Assembly (NCBI RefSeq): GCF_949628265.1
Contig: NC_088786.1
Location: forward strand, 1,116,001-1,180,000
Reading direction: 5' to 3'
Length of the DNA stretch: 64,000 nt
Origin: Cloeon dipterum
Lineage: Eukaryota > Arthropoda > Insecta > Ephemeroptera > Baetidae
Shown: positions 1-26,470 of the stretch, in pieces
Position numbering within the stretch: position 1 is the first letter of the stretch
How the letters are laid out: each line of letters begins with the position of its first letter
Made by a program: the position numbers and the translations under genes
The notes under the pieces: generated by a model
Database searches by the model: none
What the model saw: only the letters and a program-made list of their open reading frames with translations
What the model was told of the DNA's origin: nothing

Positions 1-497
1 GCGAAAGTCGGGTGGCGGCGGTCTTTTCCTTTTCTTTGTCAGTCTGATACCACGTCCTCGCTCTGAAACAAACGCATTAGCCTCAGAGATCTGCGCAAGG
101 GAGTGGTGATGGTGTTTAGTCGAGCTTAACAAATTTCAGAGCAGCCAGCGGCACACGGAAAAAGAGATAAAAACTTTTGGCTTCGATGTGTCTCTGATTC
201 TTTTCTCAAGTGGATGAGTTTGAGTTCGTTTGCTCTGCTCTGCGAACAGTAAGACACAGCAGCGGCGAAATGTGGCTGCCGCGTTATATCTAACCCTCGC
301 TACACTGCAAAATTCTTGCTATTAGCCGCACCACTTTTAAATCGAAGAGATGAGACACAAATTTTGTGTCCTCGAAAATGGTAAAATTATAAATTAGAGT
401 GTAGGAAAAATACTTTTTTATGATTCAAAACTAATCTTGGTATATACACTATCATTCATAGGATGGGAAAGAGAGATGATGCTTCTTTAAATTGAAT
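1..497. other. gene-free left edge
   Basis: No coding region or recognisable repeat is visible. The first 300 bases are less AT-rich than what follows, with short purine-rich and CAGCAG-like stretches, so they could be regulatory or an untranslated exon of a gene outside the window. That is inference only. Confidence 0.3.
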
Positions 498-925
498 TTA
501 AAGAGGAATGATACTGGAAAAGCCTGGAAAATGCTTGTTGCCAATGCATAAACTCGTCCCTTAGGATTCAGTTAAAGCCTATATTGCAATTTTTTGAGAA
601 AATTGGCTGGAAAGTTAGCGTGCTTTCCAAATGGCAATGGCTGTCTCCTTACTTGAAATCCAATTTAATTTCAAAGCCAAGAGTTTCCCCAATAAGTGGC
701 ATACACAATTGGACAGATCTCGACGAGAGGAATCGGAATTTGCCAAGAAAATATGTTCAAGCACTCAAAATTTTGGAGAAAATTGGCAAAATTTGAATTT
801 TTATTGTAGGAAGGTCCATTTTTTATTATTGCAAATTTTTGAACAAATTGTTAATCGATAAATTGTTTATGGCATCCAACAATTTAAATAATTTTCAACT
901 GTTGCCCAGTATCATTCCACTTTAA
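498..925 (+). mobile_element. TTAA-ended MITE, copy 1
   Basis: The 428-bp element begins TTAAAGAGGAATGATACTGG and ends with the inverted form of the same sequence (CCAGTATCATTCCACTTTAA with a C inserted before it and one substitution). It has no transposase. Its internal core, including CAGATCTCGACGAGAGGAAT near 716, recurs in the other copies of this window. TTAA at both ends suggests piggyBac-like or another TTAA-targeting transposase, which is inference. The short open frames inside it are not genes. Confidence 0.85.
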
Positions 926-1299
926 ACGATATTGACTTTGTAGCGGTTCCCGCTTATTGGCGTTAACTTAGTTTGTAACCTTTAGATGTCACTTGTAACT
1001 GTATGATAAGCTTTTCTCATTTACCCTGTATAATCCACCTTCACTGACCGCTCACCTACGCACGCATACGGTCATGTCGCATTTACCTCTCCGGCCGGAA
1101 GTATAATGTCGTGCGCATATATGACGCTTGTAATAACTTATAGACCCGAAGATAATACCGGGTCTTAATTATGGATTAAATCTACGTCTACAAAGGAACC
1201 AGATGCATTTCCTTTTGGCTCGAACCGAGTAACCCACAACTTGTTTACACGTTCAAAAAGTTGATTGTTTGCTTTTAAACTGCGAAAAATGCATTTTCA

Positions 1300-1640
1300 C
1301 CATTTTAGATGGGTCGGAAAAGGGGTTCGCACCCTTACACTGCATCAGCTATCTAAAAGGGGAGGTCATGGTGAGTCGAACGGTGTGCAGTTTTGGGAAA
1401 TCTGACTCTTAGAAACCAAGATTCGGTGAAAAACGCCGTCGTTATAGTAAAAATTGTGCAACTTGACGGTTTTTAAGGGTGCAAAAAGGGGGTTGAGGGT
1501 TTGGCACCCTCACAATACTTTTGGCTATCTAGGGGAGGTTGAGACGAGTCTAGTGGTGTTTGGTTTTTGAAAATACGAATATTAGAAGCTGAGGTTTGGG
1601 AATATAAACGTGTTTTGAAAAACCAAAAAAGCACCTATTC
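1300..1640 (+). repeat. dispersed repeat family E, copy 1
   Basis: A segment of the form AAAAGGGGTT..GGCACCCT, then GCTATCTA, then a GGTGTGCAGTTTT-like stretch and TTAGAAGCTGAG, is repeated twice here (near 1315 and near 1490). It is shared with 25800-26290, 53701-54200, 62630-63120 and, inverted, 23935-24330. No terminal repeats or coding potential were found, so its class is unknown. Confidence 0.55.
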
Positions 1641-2520
1641 TGTTTATTTGATTATTTTTACCACAAAAAAATGATAAAAAAATAGCGGAAGACACCATTT
1701 AGGATTTGTTCGTTTCTAATAGCTTAATTTTTCTACGAAAAAATGTCAATAAATTTCATGCATTTGATTTTCAAATTTAAAATGCGATTTTTGGGCCCTT
1801 GACCTTTGACCTGTCAATCCGAGACCTAAGATGAAGAGATGAGTTCAACGTTGTCCAAATAATTTTTGCTCTCCGGCATCAAACCCGAAATTTTGATCTT
1901 AGAATGTCCGCGTACAGCCCGCCAAAACGGGGAATTTTTGGGGTTTTCCTAAGGAATTTTCAGGAAAAAGGGTCAAACTTCGCTGAACCCCAGAACAACT
2001 TTCTTCTTCTCAGGGAGACGTTGGCTCTCATCTAATTTTAATTTTAACTCACAGAAAAATACTAAAAGAAGAATTATATTCATAGGAAGAAGCATCAGAA
2101 AGTGATATTAATTAATTATGTTTATATGGTTTCTTAAGGAGATCAGAAATTGCTTATAAGACAAGCAAAAATTAAAAATAATAATCTCCAATGATTCTAA
2201 AGTAAAAATGAGCTTTAGAAAATTGAACTCCCGTGAGGCAAGGCGTGTCTAACATCGAACGTTGCCTGCTCGCAGTTTTTGCAGTGTATATCTGTGTGGA
2301 AAAAAGTATATAAAGAGAGCGAGCTGCAATCACATGGGCGCCATCATCAGCCTCCAAATCATCCCCTAGCTGTGTAACAGTAGCATTACTTGATTGCAGA
2401 GGAGTGGAGCAGGGGATAAAAATTCGATCATCATTGCGCTCTGGTGTAGCTTAGAAGAATGCCAATGATTATACTACCGTCGGATATATCATCCCAATCA
2501 ACTCCTGCCGACGTCAAACC

Positions 2521-2553
2521 CTCGCTCGCTCGCTCGCTGTGTGTGTGTGCGTG
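2521..2553. repeat. (TCGC)n/(GT)n microsatellite
   Basis: Four or more CTCG units run directly into a GT dinucleotide tract. It is a simple-sequence repeat with no other feature attached. Confidence 0.9.
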
Positions 2554-2617
2554 TCGCTCCGCGCTAATGTAGAGGAGGCGGCGCGACCTTTTTAACCGAA
2601 CCTATGCAGCCGTCGCT

Positions 2618-3345
2618 TTAAAGAGGATTGATACTGAAAAAAGCCTGCTGGAAAATGCGTTAACTCGTCCCTTAGGATTCAACTCAGGTTTCTACGGTAT
2701 AGCAAATCGAAACCACCATATTTAGATTTGTATAACCGCCTTTTCCTGCACAGGTGCGAAATAAAGCTCAGCATCCAGAGCTCGAGAAGTTGTTGAAAGT
2801 ATTTGTTTATGTATTCTAACAAATTCTATAACTTAGATATGAATTTCTCTATTTCAAGAGAAACAATTACGCTTATTATCGCCTCGCAAATAGATGAAAT
2901 GTATACAATTCTTCTTTGTGTGTTTCAATTTGACTAATTTGTAAATACTCAGTTGGTGTTAAAGTAGCTTTATTACTGTACTGATGTATAAATGCAAATA
3001 AATTATCTAGTCTAATCTAATTGAAGCCAAAATTGACCTAATTATATTTTTGCGAAAGGTGGCTGCAAAGTTAGCATGCTTTTCAAATGGTGAAGCGACT
3101 GTCTCCTTACTTGAAATCCTATTTTATTTCACAACAAAGAGTTTCAATTCAATTAAATTTCAAAATTTATTTATTTTATAGCATGGTCAATACAGAGAAC
3201 AGGAGCAGGTTTCATAAACGCTGTTGGACAGATCTCGACGAGAGGAATCGAAATCTACCAAAAGGAAATGTGTTTAAGTGCTGGAAGTTTTGTAGACAAT
3301 TTTAAAATTTTGATTTTTTTTCTGTTAGCGGCAAGATTCTTTTTT
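2618..3345 (+). mobile_element. interrupted, diverged copy of the TTAA-ended MITE superfamily
   Basis: The left terminus (TTAAAGAGGATTGATACTG) and about 70 bases of the element are at 2618-2690. The internal core resumes near 3040 and includes the GGACAGATCTCGACGAGAGG motif near 3230. The roughly 350 bases between do not match the other copies and may be an insertion. The right terminus is not recognisable. This copy belongs to the subfamily seen at 21507 and 59465. Confidence 0.65.
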
Positions 3346-5140
3346 GATTAGAAAATATTTGTATTGATCAACTTCTGGTTGCATGCAAAAATTCAAATTA
3401 TTTTCATTAATCATTTTTTTACTATATAGAAGTGATATTTATGCAATATTAGCTGGATGAAAAAATTGACTCCACAATGTAATTTGGTAAATTTTCAAAA
3501 TTCCGGACAATTTTTCTAGATCCCAAAAATACATTTTAATTAATTAAAGTGCATAGCAAAACTACTAGTTGTCGAAATTTAAATTCAAATTAAATCAAAG
3601 TCAGAAGGATCAGATCATTAAATCAAATTTCAAATGCCTGGAATAAAAAAGAGACCGTGAGAAATTTGATATCCTATGATTTTTGTCGAAATGCTCAAGT
3701 TTGCCAAAGAAATTTAATGCACTTGTCAGGAAAATCTTTCGGCGCTCACAAAAAACAGAATATCTCGAGTTCTAATAGTGCTAGAGAGCAGCAAAATTCG
3801 TGCCAAAAGATGCCCAGCAACTACAACTTTTAAATATTTTTGGAATATTTATTTTTGAATAAACAACATATTTTTATCCAATGCTGAAATTAAGGGTCAA
3901 AGGTTGAAAAAAGGGTGTTTTTGAGTTCAGGTCACTTTTCAGAAAAATTGGACGGTTGATTGATCATGTTTTGAGGTTGGAAAAAACCCAGAACAGGTTG
4001 AAAATCAAACCCTGGCGTCAGGGTAGCCCAGGAGCGATCGAATCCCATCTGTAGCCACTTTAACTACGTCTGTATTGGTTCAAATTGCAAGATTTGCACA
4101 CCGTTGGAACGGCCAAGTCAAGAATATGTTCAATTTGACCCTTTAGGAGCCATCAGGACGCTCACGGACGATGGTGTTTGATCTTTGTTCTTCAAGAAAG
4201 AAAAATACAAGATTAAAACCATGAACAAAATATTTTTAATCTAGACCATCGTCATCTTGTGTGGAAATGAATATATTTAATTATATTTAGTCTCGTGCAG
4301 CACTCGAAAGAACGATAAAAATCGGACACAAAGAGTGTGTGTTTTGATGGTGCCACTCTTCAAACAATCCCTTTGAATAAAACACTACTAAATTCCCCTT
4401 TTTTGTACTGCAATTCATTTGGAGCGGTGCGCGCACATACGCAGCGAGGGCATTAGTCCTCGGCTCGGCAGTCACGAAACAACTCGGCTCGATGATTTGA
4501 TTTTTTGTGCCGCGCGTTGCGAGCCGACAAAGTGGCAAAGTTTGCCGTGCTGCAATGCACCGACCGGCCCGTTTAATTAGTCGGCTTAATTATTTGCTAA
4601 ATGCATATCAGCCGGGCTGAGCAGCGTGCGACATAATTGGGGGGGCATAAAGTTGAGTCACTCCCTTAGGATTGGCCGCTACACGCACGCTCGCTTATTT
4701 GGCGCGGTGTTTGTTGGTGCGCGCAATATTGTGTTTCACCTTTTCTAGCGCTCAGTTTGCAGCAGCGCTCGCATGATTGCCTGGAATTGAGGCAGTATAA
4801 TAGTGCCACTCCACTCCACTCCACCCCTCTCTATTTTAATCTCGCAAATATTGCGCGACCTTATCTCTGCAGCAGCTAGACAGCGGTAATTTATTATTAC
4901 GATGTAATTAATGGGTATTACATGTGCTTTTAATAAACCCGATTTTTCGCGTTTCCAACACAGACACTATTCGTATCTTATCGGCGCACTTGTAAACGAG
5001 CTGATAGAGCTCCAATTAGCCTCCTTAGCTTGCCCAACACACACCCTTCAAAAGGACTGAGATCAATTTCAACGGGAAATTAATGATAAAATAATAATAA
5101 TAAATAAATAAATATAAATTGTTAGTTTCAATATTTTAAA
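3346..5140. other. gene-free spacer
   Basis: About 3620-4200 holds dispersed repeat family D (listed separately). 4280-4900 looks unique and less AT-rich, with paired TTAATTA motifs near 4574 and 4586, several GCGC-rich stretches and a short CCACT tandem near 4806. This could be a cis-regulatory block, but nothing in the sequence proves it. Confidence 0.35.
3620..4200 (+). repeat. dispersed repeat family D, copy 1
   Basis: Shared blocks are ATATCTCGAGTTCTAAT, CCTGGCGTCAGGGT, GCACACCGTTGG..GGCCAA and a CCCTTTAGGAGC..TCAGG tail. They recur in the same order at 26890-27420 and partly at 10590-10840 and 49862-50300. No terminal repeats and no open frame were found. The class is unknown. Confidence 0.6.
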
Positions 5141-5583
5141 TTAAAGAGGAATGATACTGGGAAAGCCTGGAAAATGCTTGTTGCCAATGCATAAACTCAT
5201 CCCTTAGGATTCAGTTAGAGCCTAAATTGAGTGAAAGAAGCACTGTAATTTTTTGAGAAAATTGGCTGGAAAGTTAGCGTGTTTTTCAAATGGTAATGGC
5301 TGTCTCCTTCCTTGAAATCCGATTTAATTTCAAAACCAAGAGTTTCCCCAATAAGTGGCATACACCGTTGGACAGATCTCGACGAGAGGAATCGGAATAT
5401 GCCAAGAAAATATGTTCCAGCACTCTAAATTTTGGAGAAAATTGGCAAAATTTGAATTTTTACTGTAGGAAGGTCCTTTTTTATTATTGCAAATTGTTGA
5501 ACAAATTGTTTATCGGTCAATTGTTTAAGGCATCCAACAATTTAAATAATTTTCAATTGTTGGCCAGTATCACTCCACTTTAA
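5141..5583 (+). mobile_element. TTAA-ended MITE, copy 2
   Basis: Full-length copy of 443 bp with both terminal inverted repeats. It is very similar to the next copy, which lies 71 bp away in the opposite orientation. The 97-residue open frame inside matches frames in other copies only because the DNA is repeated. Confidence 0.87.
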
Positions 5584-5654
5584 AAACAACGTCAAATTCT
5601 TCTTAATATTGATTATTAATACTCAATAACCTCACTCAACAACGAGATAAGCTT

Positions 5655-6085
5655 TTAAAGTGGAATGATACTGGGCAACAACTGAAAATTATTTAAATTG
5701 TTGGATGCCTTAAACAATTGACCGATAAACAATTTGTTCAACAATTTGCAATAATAAAAAAATGACCTTCCTACAATAAAAATTCAAATTTTGCCAACTT
5801 TCTCCAAAATTTACAGTGCTCGAAAACATTTTCTTGGCATATTCCGATTCCTCTCGTCGAGATCTGTTCAACGGTGTATGCCACTTATTGGGGAAACTCT
5901 TGGTTTTGAAATTAAATCGGATTTCAAGTAAGGAGACAGCCATTGCACGGTAACTTTCAAGCCAATTTTCTCAAAAAATTACAGCGCTCCTTAGGTCAAT
6001 TTAGGCTTTAAGTGAATCCTAAGGGATGAGTTTTTGCATTGGCAACAAGCATTTTCCAGGCTTTTCCAGTATCATTCCTCTTTAA
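5655..6085 (-). mobile_element. TTAA-ended MITE, copy 3 (inverted)
   Basis: Full-length copy of 431 bp in reverse orientation, again with both terminal inverted repeats. Together with copy 2 it forms a tail-to-tail inverted pair whose transcript could fold into a hairpin of more than 400 bp. Confidence 0.87.
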
Positions 6086-6329
6086 AGAATAGTAAAAGTG
6101 AAAGTAATTTAATTTCTAGGCAGATTGTAGAGTGGCAAGCAACCGGCCACACATTTATGCTACGCATGATGCATACAGCTGTTTGAAGCAGGCGCGCTCT
6201 TGTTTTCCCTTACAGTTAATTAGAAGCTTATATCCATTTTAGTTTCCTTTTTATGTGATTTTATTTATTCAATGAATGGGCTTAACATTCAAATAAAGGT
6301 TGCTGTTCAAATGTGAGAGAAATTCGGCT

Positions 6330-6560
6330 CAGAGGTTGGTATATGCCAATCAAGCACTCTGTCTCCCTACAGTAAAACCACGATTTATTTCACAATTAAG
6401 GGATTTTTTCCTCGAAATTCGCTCACCGTCGAGAGGGATTCTGAAATTTAACTGTTGCTCGGTCCTTTAGAAATAAACCGTTGCTAAATTTCACAATTTG
6501 CTAAAGTCAACAATGAAAAAAGTTCTCAATTGTTCGCCAATAAAACTAAAATCCCTGTTG
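6330..6560 (+). repeat. old dispersed repeat (family C), copy 1
   Basis: Contains CTCCCTACAGTAAAACCACG followed by ATTTATTTCACAATT and a CGTCGAGAGGGAT block. The same order appears at 32925, 51775, 55015 and, inverted, at 20225 and 60180. The layout parallels the internal part of the TTAA-ended MITE, so this may be an older branch of it. Confidence 0.55.
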
Positions 6561-6653
6561 TTGCCAAAAAATAATCACTATTGTTGTTCAAAATTTCCAT
6601 TCGGAGCTGCAAAATCTCAAAATTGTGAGAGAGTGACATTTCGCTGAGAGAAC

Positions 6654-9421
6654 ATGCAGGGAAAATCTGACTACGACGAAAACAGCAGGAGATTCGTCAA
6701 GTGTATGGAGGAGAGCCGCAAACAGAAGGTTGAGCTAATGGAGTCCCTGCGCGGAAAGGTTTTCATTTTTTTTTTAATTCTTGAGTTGTTTAGTGACACT
6801 TTCAACACTTGCAGAACTACGAAAATGAGCGGCTGCTGGGCGAGAATGAAAAACTGGCTGAGGAAAATTTGCGTTTGAAGGAGTCGCACTCCAAATTCAG
6901 GTTGCAAAGTCAGCAGGAGCTGGCCGAAATCGAAAAGCAGATTTTCAATCTCGAGATGATCGCCACCGAAGGGAAGAAGTTCCAAACAAAACTCGCGCTC
7001 ACCGAGGACAAACTGGCCAAGCAGAGGGACTATTTCGAGAAGCACCTGGATCAGCGTAACCAAGAAATTGCGAATCTCGAGTTCAGCGTGAGCCAGCTGC
7101 AGAACAAATTGCAGCAGCATATCCAATCAGGCAAAACTACGTACGAAAAAAGACCCGATTTGAAAGAGGCGCAGCTGAAGAGAATTCAAGAAGCCAACAA
7201 GCAGCTGTGTAAAGAAAAATCAGATCTGCACGAAAGGTACCAAGCGTTGGCCTTGAAGAACGCGGAGCAGGACAAAAAAATCGTCGAATACTGCGAGAAG
7301 CTGCAGAAACTGGAGAGCGAGCTGAAGATGAACAAGGAAGCCAGTCTGATGAACCCGTCCATCCAGTCGCAGCTCTACGAGAGGCAAAAGCGAGAGGCCA
7401 AGCTGCTGAACCGCGTTCAGGAGTTGATGAAGGGTTCGGACGAAAAGGCCAACAAGACGAGCGAACTGCAGCAGCTGAGAATGAGCGTCGTCAGTTTGCA
7501 AGAGCGTCTCAAGAAAACGGAGGAGCTGAACAAGGCGTTGGCGCTGACCTTCCAAGAGGCGAAGGACGTGGCCAAGGAAAGCATCAGCAAACTGGAGAGC
7601 GAGAAATCGCTGCTGGAAGCAGAGGTGAGGAAAACAACCGAATTGTTCGCCGCCGAGAAAGAAGCCAGGGAGAATTACGCTTCAGCGGCCTCAGCGAGCA
7701 AGAGTCGGTTGGAGAAATTGCAGACCGAGTGCGGAATACAGCGCGCGTCGATCTTGGAGTTCAAAAGGGTTTCGGAGCAGATGCAGGAACTGGCCGCCAC
7801 GTCTAAAGCCGAGCTCGAAAAGCAGTCAGAGCTGGGCGAGCGTCTGAGGAAGGAGGCGGACACTTTGAAAAGCGAGCTCGAATCCTGCAAATCCGAGTGT
7901 GACGTCGTGAAGAAGGAAAGAGAGACGCTTCAGTCCGAGCTGAAAAAGGCAAAGAATTCGGAAGCGGCGAGCGAGGCGAAATTTGCTTCGCTGAAAGAGG
8001 CGGTGCAAAAAAAGACCTCAGCCATCAAAATTCAGTTTGAAGCTGCTTCGAAGGAATTGCGCAAGTCGAAAAGCGCCGTCAGCGACTTGCAGAAAAGTCT
8101 GGACGAAACCAAGGGGTGGCTGGAAGATACGCAACAGGAATTGGCCGCCAAAGCTGGAGAAAACGAACAGCTGCGATCAAAAGCTCGGGAGCACGAGCAC
8201 GAGGCTAAGACTTTGACCTCTGAAATCGAGAGGCTGAGGTTGAAAGAGGAAGAATTAAATGAAAAGATCGAGACTCTCAGCACAAATCTGCAAAAGAAGG
8301 CGGCCGAACTGGCAGAGAAAGACCGCGAAATCGAGAAAATCAAAGCGAAGACAGCCAGTGACGCTGACGAAGTTCTCAAAAAGGAAAAAGCCTCTCTAGA
8401 AACGGTAATTGCGAGTTTAACCGAGAAAAATCAACAGCTAGACGGCAAACGCGCGCAGTTGGAGGAGGAAGTGGGCAAGCTGAGGAAAAGCGAGGAAACT
8501 GTTCGGGCCAGTCTGAGCGGCCTGCAGAGCGAAAACGCCGCCCTTTCTGACTCTTGCCGGAAAATAGCGAAGGTTTTGAACGCCAACTACCCGGGGCCAG
8601 ACGTCCAAGGTGGCGACGCTGAAAATCATGAGTCGCCGGACGTCATTCTGGAAAGCATGCTCGCCGCTTACGAGTCGAAATTGGAAGAAAAGGATAGAAA
8701 ATTGGCTTCCCTCGCCGAGCAGCTCGATCTGCTGAACCAGAAGATCTACGCTTTCGGAAAAGAAGCAGGAAAAGGAGAGTCGCTTCAGGGCGAGAACGCA
8801 AATCTGCAGCAGAAACTGAAAATTTTAATGGCAGACAAAAGGAGGCTGGAAACCCAGGTGGACGAGCTGACCGCGGAAAAAGAGAAAATGATCGAGCTGC
8901 TGTCGATGAGCGAGTGCAAAATCTTGGAGCTGGAGAGCGACAGGGAGCAAAGCCAGGACCACGAAGCCGTCAAGGAAAAGTTTCTCAAGGCTAAGAAGGT
9001 CATTAAGAAGCAGATCAACAAGATCCAAGTGCTGGAGCAGGAGTCGAGAGAGCTCAAGTCCGTCCTGCTGACCGTCAAGATTAAGGAGTGCGACCTTGAC
9101 GACCTGAAGAAGCAGGTGGATAGGCAGAGGAACGAGATTAGCACGCTCAAGCTGAAGGAGCAGCAGAGAATCGGCAAGATGAAGCAGGCCGCGAAAAATG
9201 CGCTGCTTGCCAACCTGTCCGCCGGGCAGACGGACCTCCACTACGAGGGCTGCATGGAGCTGCTGAAAGGTCTGGCGGCCAAATACGACAGCGAACCGAG
9301 GCACGCCGACAAGTTCAGCTTTTGTAAAACCCTGATGCACAGGCTAATCGCAGAAAGGAACCCCAAAGAGATCGGCCAGGAAATTGATAGATTCTTGAAA
9401 CAGAACGCAACTTCAAAATAA
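6654..9421 (+). CDS. long coiled-coil protein of unknown function
   Basis: I do not recognise the family. Two coding exons (6654-6758, 6815-9421) with a 56-bp phase-0 intron give about 903 residues. Almost the whole chain from residue 5 to about 850 is Lys/Glu/Leu/Gln-rich heptad-type coiled coil with almost no proline or tryptophan. The last 60 residues are different: a less charged helical segment with GCMELLKGL and FCKTLMHRLI may form a small C-terminal domain. There is no signal peptide, membrane segment, or clear GRIP, motor-head or kinase motif. The start is the first ATG of the frame and sits 35 codons before a clean GT donor. An AATAAA overlaps the stop codon, implying a very short 3' UTR. 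Golgins, centrosomal and kinetochore coiled-coil proteins are all possible; composition alone cannot choose. Confidence 0.85.
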
Positions 9422-11340
9422 AATCCTCCTGAGTTGTTGGGAAATATGAATTTATTATATAGTGGCTTTTTATGTAGAGCAAATTGAGTTAAGTCTAAAA
9501 GCGTATGAAATGGAGCAATTCAATGGCTTTGCAGAGAACACAGAGAGTGCGCGCGACATACAATATCCATTAGAAAAGAAAGATGCCACCAACTCTGGCA
9601 AAGGCATTAAAGTGGTGCGAGCGAGCGAGCGAGCGCGCGCTTTCTTGATTCCATTCCGGCACCCATAAAAGCAAAGATGCTATAGTGTGTGTTTTGTTAT
9701 TATTACGACGAGCGCTGATATTACCATGATGGCACTGCTTCCCAGAGCTGGCTGCCCGACCACTTAGCGGGATTAATCTGGCAAAACCACCCCACACCAA
9801 ATCGCAGCCGAGGGTGCGGTCACGCAAAATTTATAATTCGCTAAATGCACGTCCTGCCTGCTCCAGACGAAAAATGTGCGGGAAAGGGGAGCACGTTTTC
9901 CCAATAACCACACACTCGCATTTGGAATTTAAACCATGCTAATACGTCACTGCCAAACGAAAAAAACACACGGAAAATCTGCCAGTCGTCTCTGCATCAT
10001 CCGCAAGCTGAATATTTGGCAGCATTTTAGCTTTGTACAGTCAAAATGACGCTTTTGCTCTCTTTGTAATGCGAATTTGTTGTTGATGTAAGATAGAAGG
10101 CCTCTAAGAAGACGTGATGGACACAGTGTAAGATTTAAAATTGATTTCATCATGAGTGGCAACTTTTCGAAACAAAATGGCTTAAGATTATATATTTATT
10201 GCGAGTTTTCTCACTGTCTCGCACGTATATACTATATATCGACGCGATCAATTTAACACATGCATTAATATTTGCACTGGCAGGCTATATTAAAGACAAG
10301 GAGCGATAATGTCAAACGGGAAAGCACTTCGAGAGCTAATATTGGTGGTGGTGCCGCCGCACTCGTATTTGAGATAAGCTGGCAAAGTACACAGTTGATG
10401 CCACCCGGCCGGCGCTTGACGCTCTCTATAGTCGAGCGGCCTGTCACTCACGTTGCATTATTCCGTCATCTATCAAGCCTACCTGACCTCGCAGCTAATA
10501 TGTTTCTATCAATAAAAATACTGTTTTAATTAGCGAGAACAGATAGAATCGACATTTCAGAAAGCTGTATTATAAACCAATAATTATTGTTCGGACCAAA
10601 TTCAGTTCTTGATGAAAATTTTACCCTAAGTGTGTGACATTTTTAGGGATTATTTTAGGACGGAGAAATTTTAGAGATACGACCGCAGGGTCAAAGTATG
10701 AAGAATCGTCATTTTCTGTATCCGCGCGGTACATGTAAGCATAAAATTAGAAATCGCACTGATTTGACGCAGGAGTCATCCATTAATATAATAGATTAAA
10801 ATTCTAGCCCGGGCGTCAGGGTTAAAATATAAAAGTCAGTTTAACTATAATTGTGAAAAATAAAACCAAAAGTTAATAATATTCAGTTAAAATTCTTACA
10901 CGGAATTTGCCAGATTTGAGGATTGTTTGCCGTGATAGGCACCGTTGCGCCAATAACCCTTTGAATCGAACAAAAAACCGAAAGTTCCGATGGATGTCGC
11001 GCCAGTGCAGCCACGTGAGTAACTTGCTTAGTTGCCACGGTTTGCCTCTGGCGCTGAAACGTGTTATTGATTCGAAAGAAAAGGGGGTGTGGCCGCACTA
11101 GACACTACTACTCGCACCTCAGAATTTCGTAATTTTCGTAATTTTCTTCGTCTATAATGATTATTTAGTGGAAAGCGATTGATAAGAAGTGAGTAACAAA
11201 TCCTCTCAAAGGGACTCTTTCAAATTCGCGTAAATTCAGGTGACAAGGCAGGTCAAAGGACATCTCCCCTCGTTGATTAGCCCGAACAGATGGAATCGAA
11301 GGCTACATTAATCTGATAAAGAAAATTTTGTTGACAGAAC
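9422..11340. other. spacer between coiled-coil gene and WDR7
   Basis: No gene is visible. A (GCGA)n stretch lies near 9620, and about 10590-10840 is a degraded copy of repeat family D. The last few hundred bases must hold the WDR7 promoter and 5' UTR, but I see no TATA box or clear initiator there. Confidence 0.4.
10590..10840 (+). repeat. dispersed repeat family D, partial copy
   Basis: Shares TTTTAGGAYGGAGAAA, a GACGCAGGAGTCATCC-like stretch and CTAGCCCGGGCGTCAGGGTT with the copies at 49862-50300 and 3620-4200. Confidence 0.45.

Positions 11341-26470
<15,130 letters not shown>

Larger units (their letters stand above)
926..2617. other. gene-free spacer with dispersed repeat
   Basis: No gene is visible. 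About 1300-1640 carries dispersed repeat family E (listed separately), which may extend in degraded form to about 2050. From about 2270 the sequence becomes less AT-rich, with a TATATAAAG box-like stretch at 2309-2317 followed by a short unproductive ATG frame. A (TCGC)n/(GT)n microsatellite lies at 2521-2553. Confidence 0.4.

Noticed and set aside
1200..1240. GGCTCGAACCGAGTAACC, resembling a tRNA T-arm on the minus strand
   Set aside because: No acceptor stem, D-arm or A-box can be placed upstream at tRNA distances.
2309..2380. TATATAAAG followed by an ATG, resembling a gene start
   Set aside because: The ATG opens a frame of about a dozen codons with no donor site in phase that leads to a recognisable protein.
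5290..5583. 97-residue frame similar to frames at 631, 5710 and 21625
   Set aside because: The apparent conservation between these frames is conservation of the MITE DNA; frames differ in length and are broken in other copies.
6671..7126. Leu-rich frames opposite the coiled-coil gene (also 7220-7555 and 8825-9340)
   Set aside because: They are antisense shadows of a Lys/Glu/Gln-rich coding region; they overlap each other and have no independent signals.
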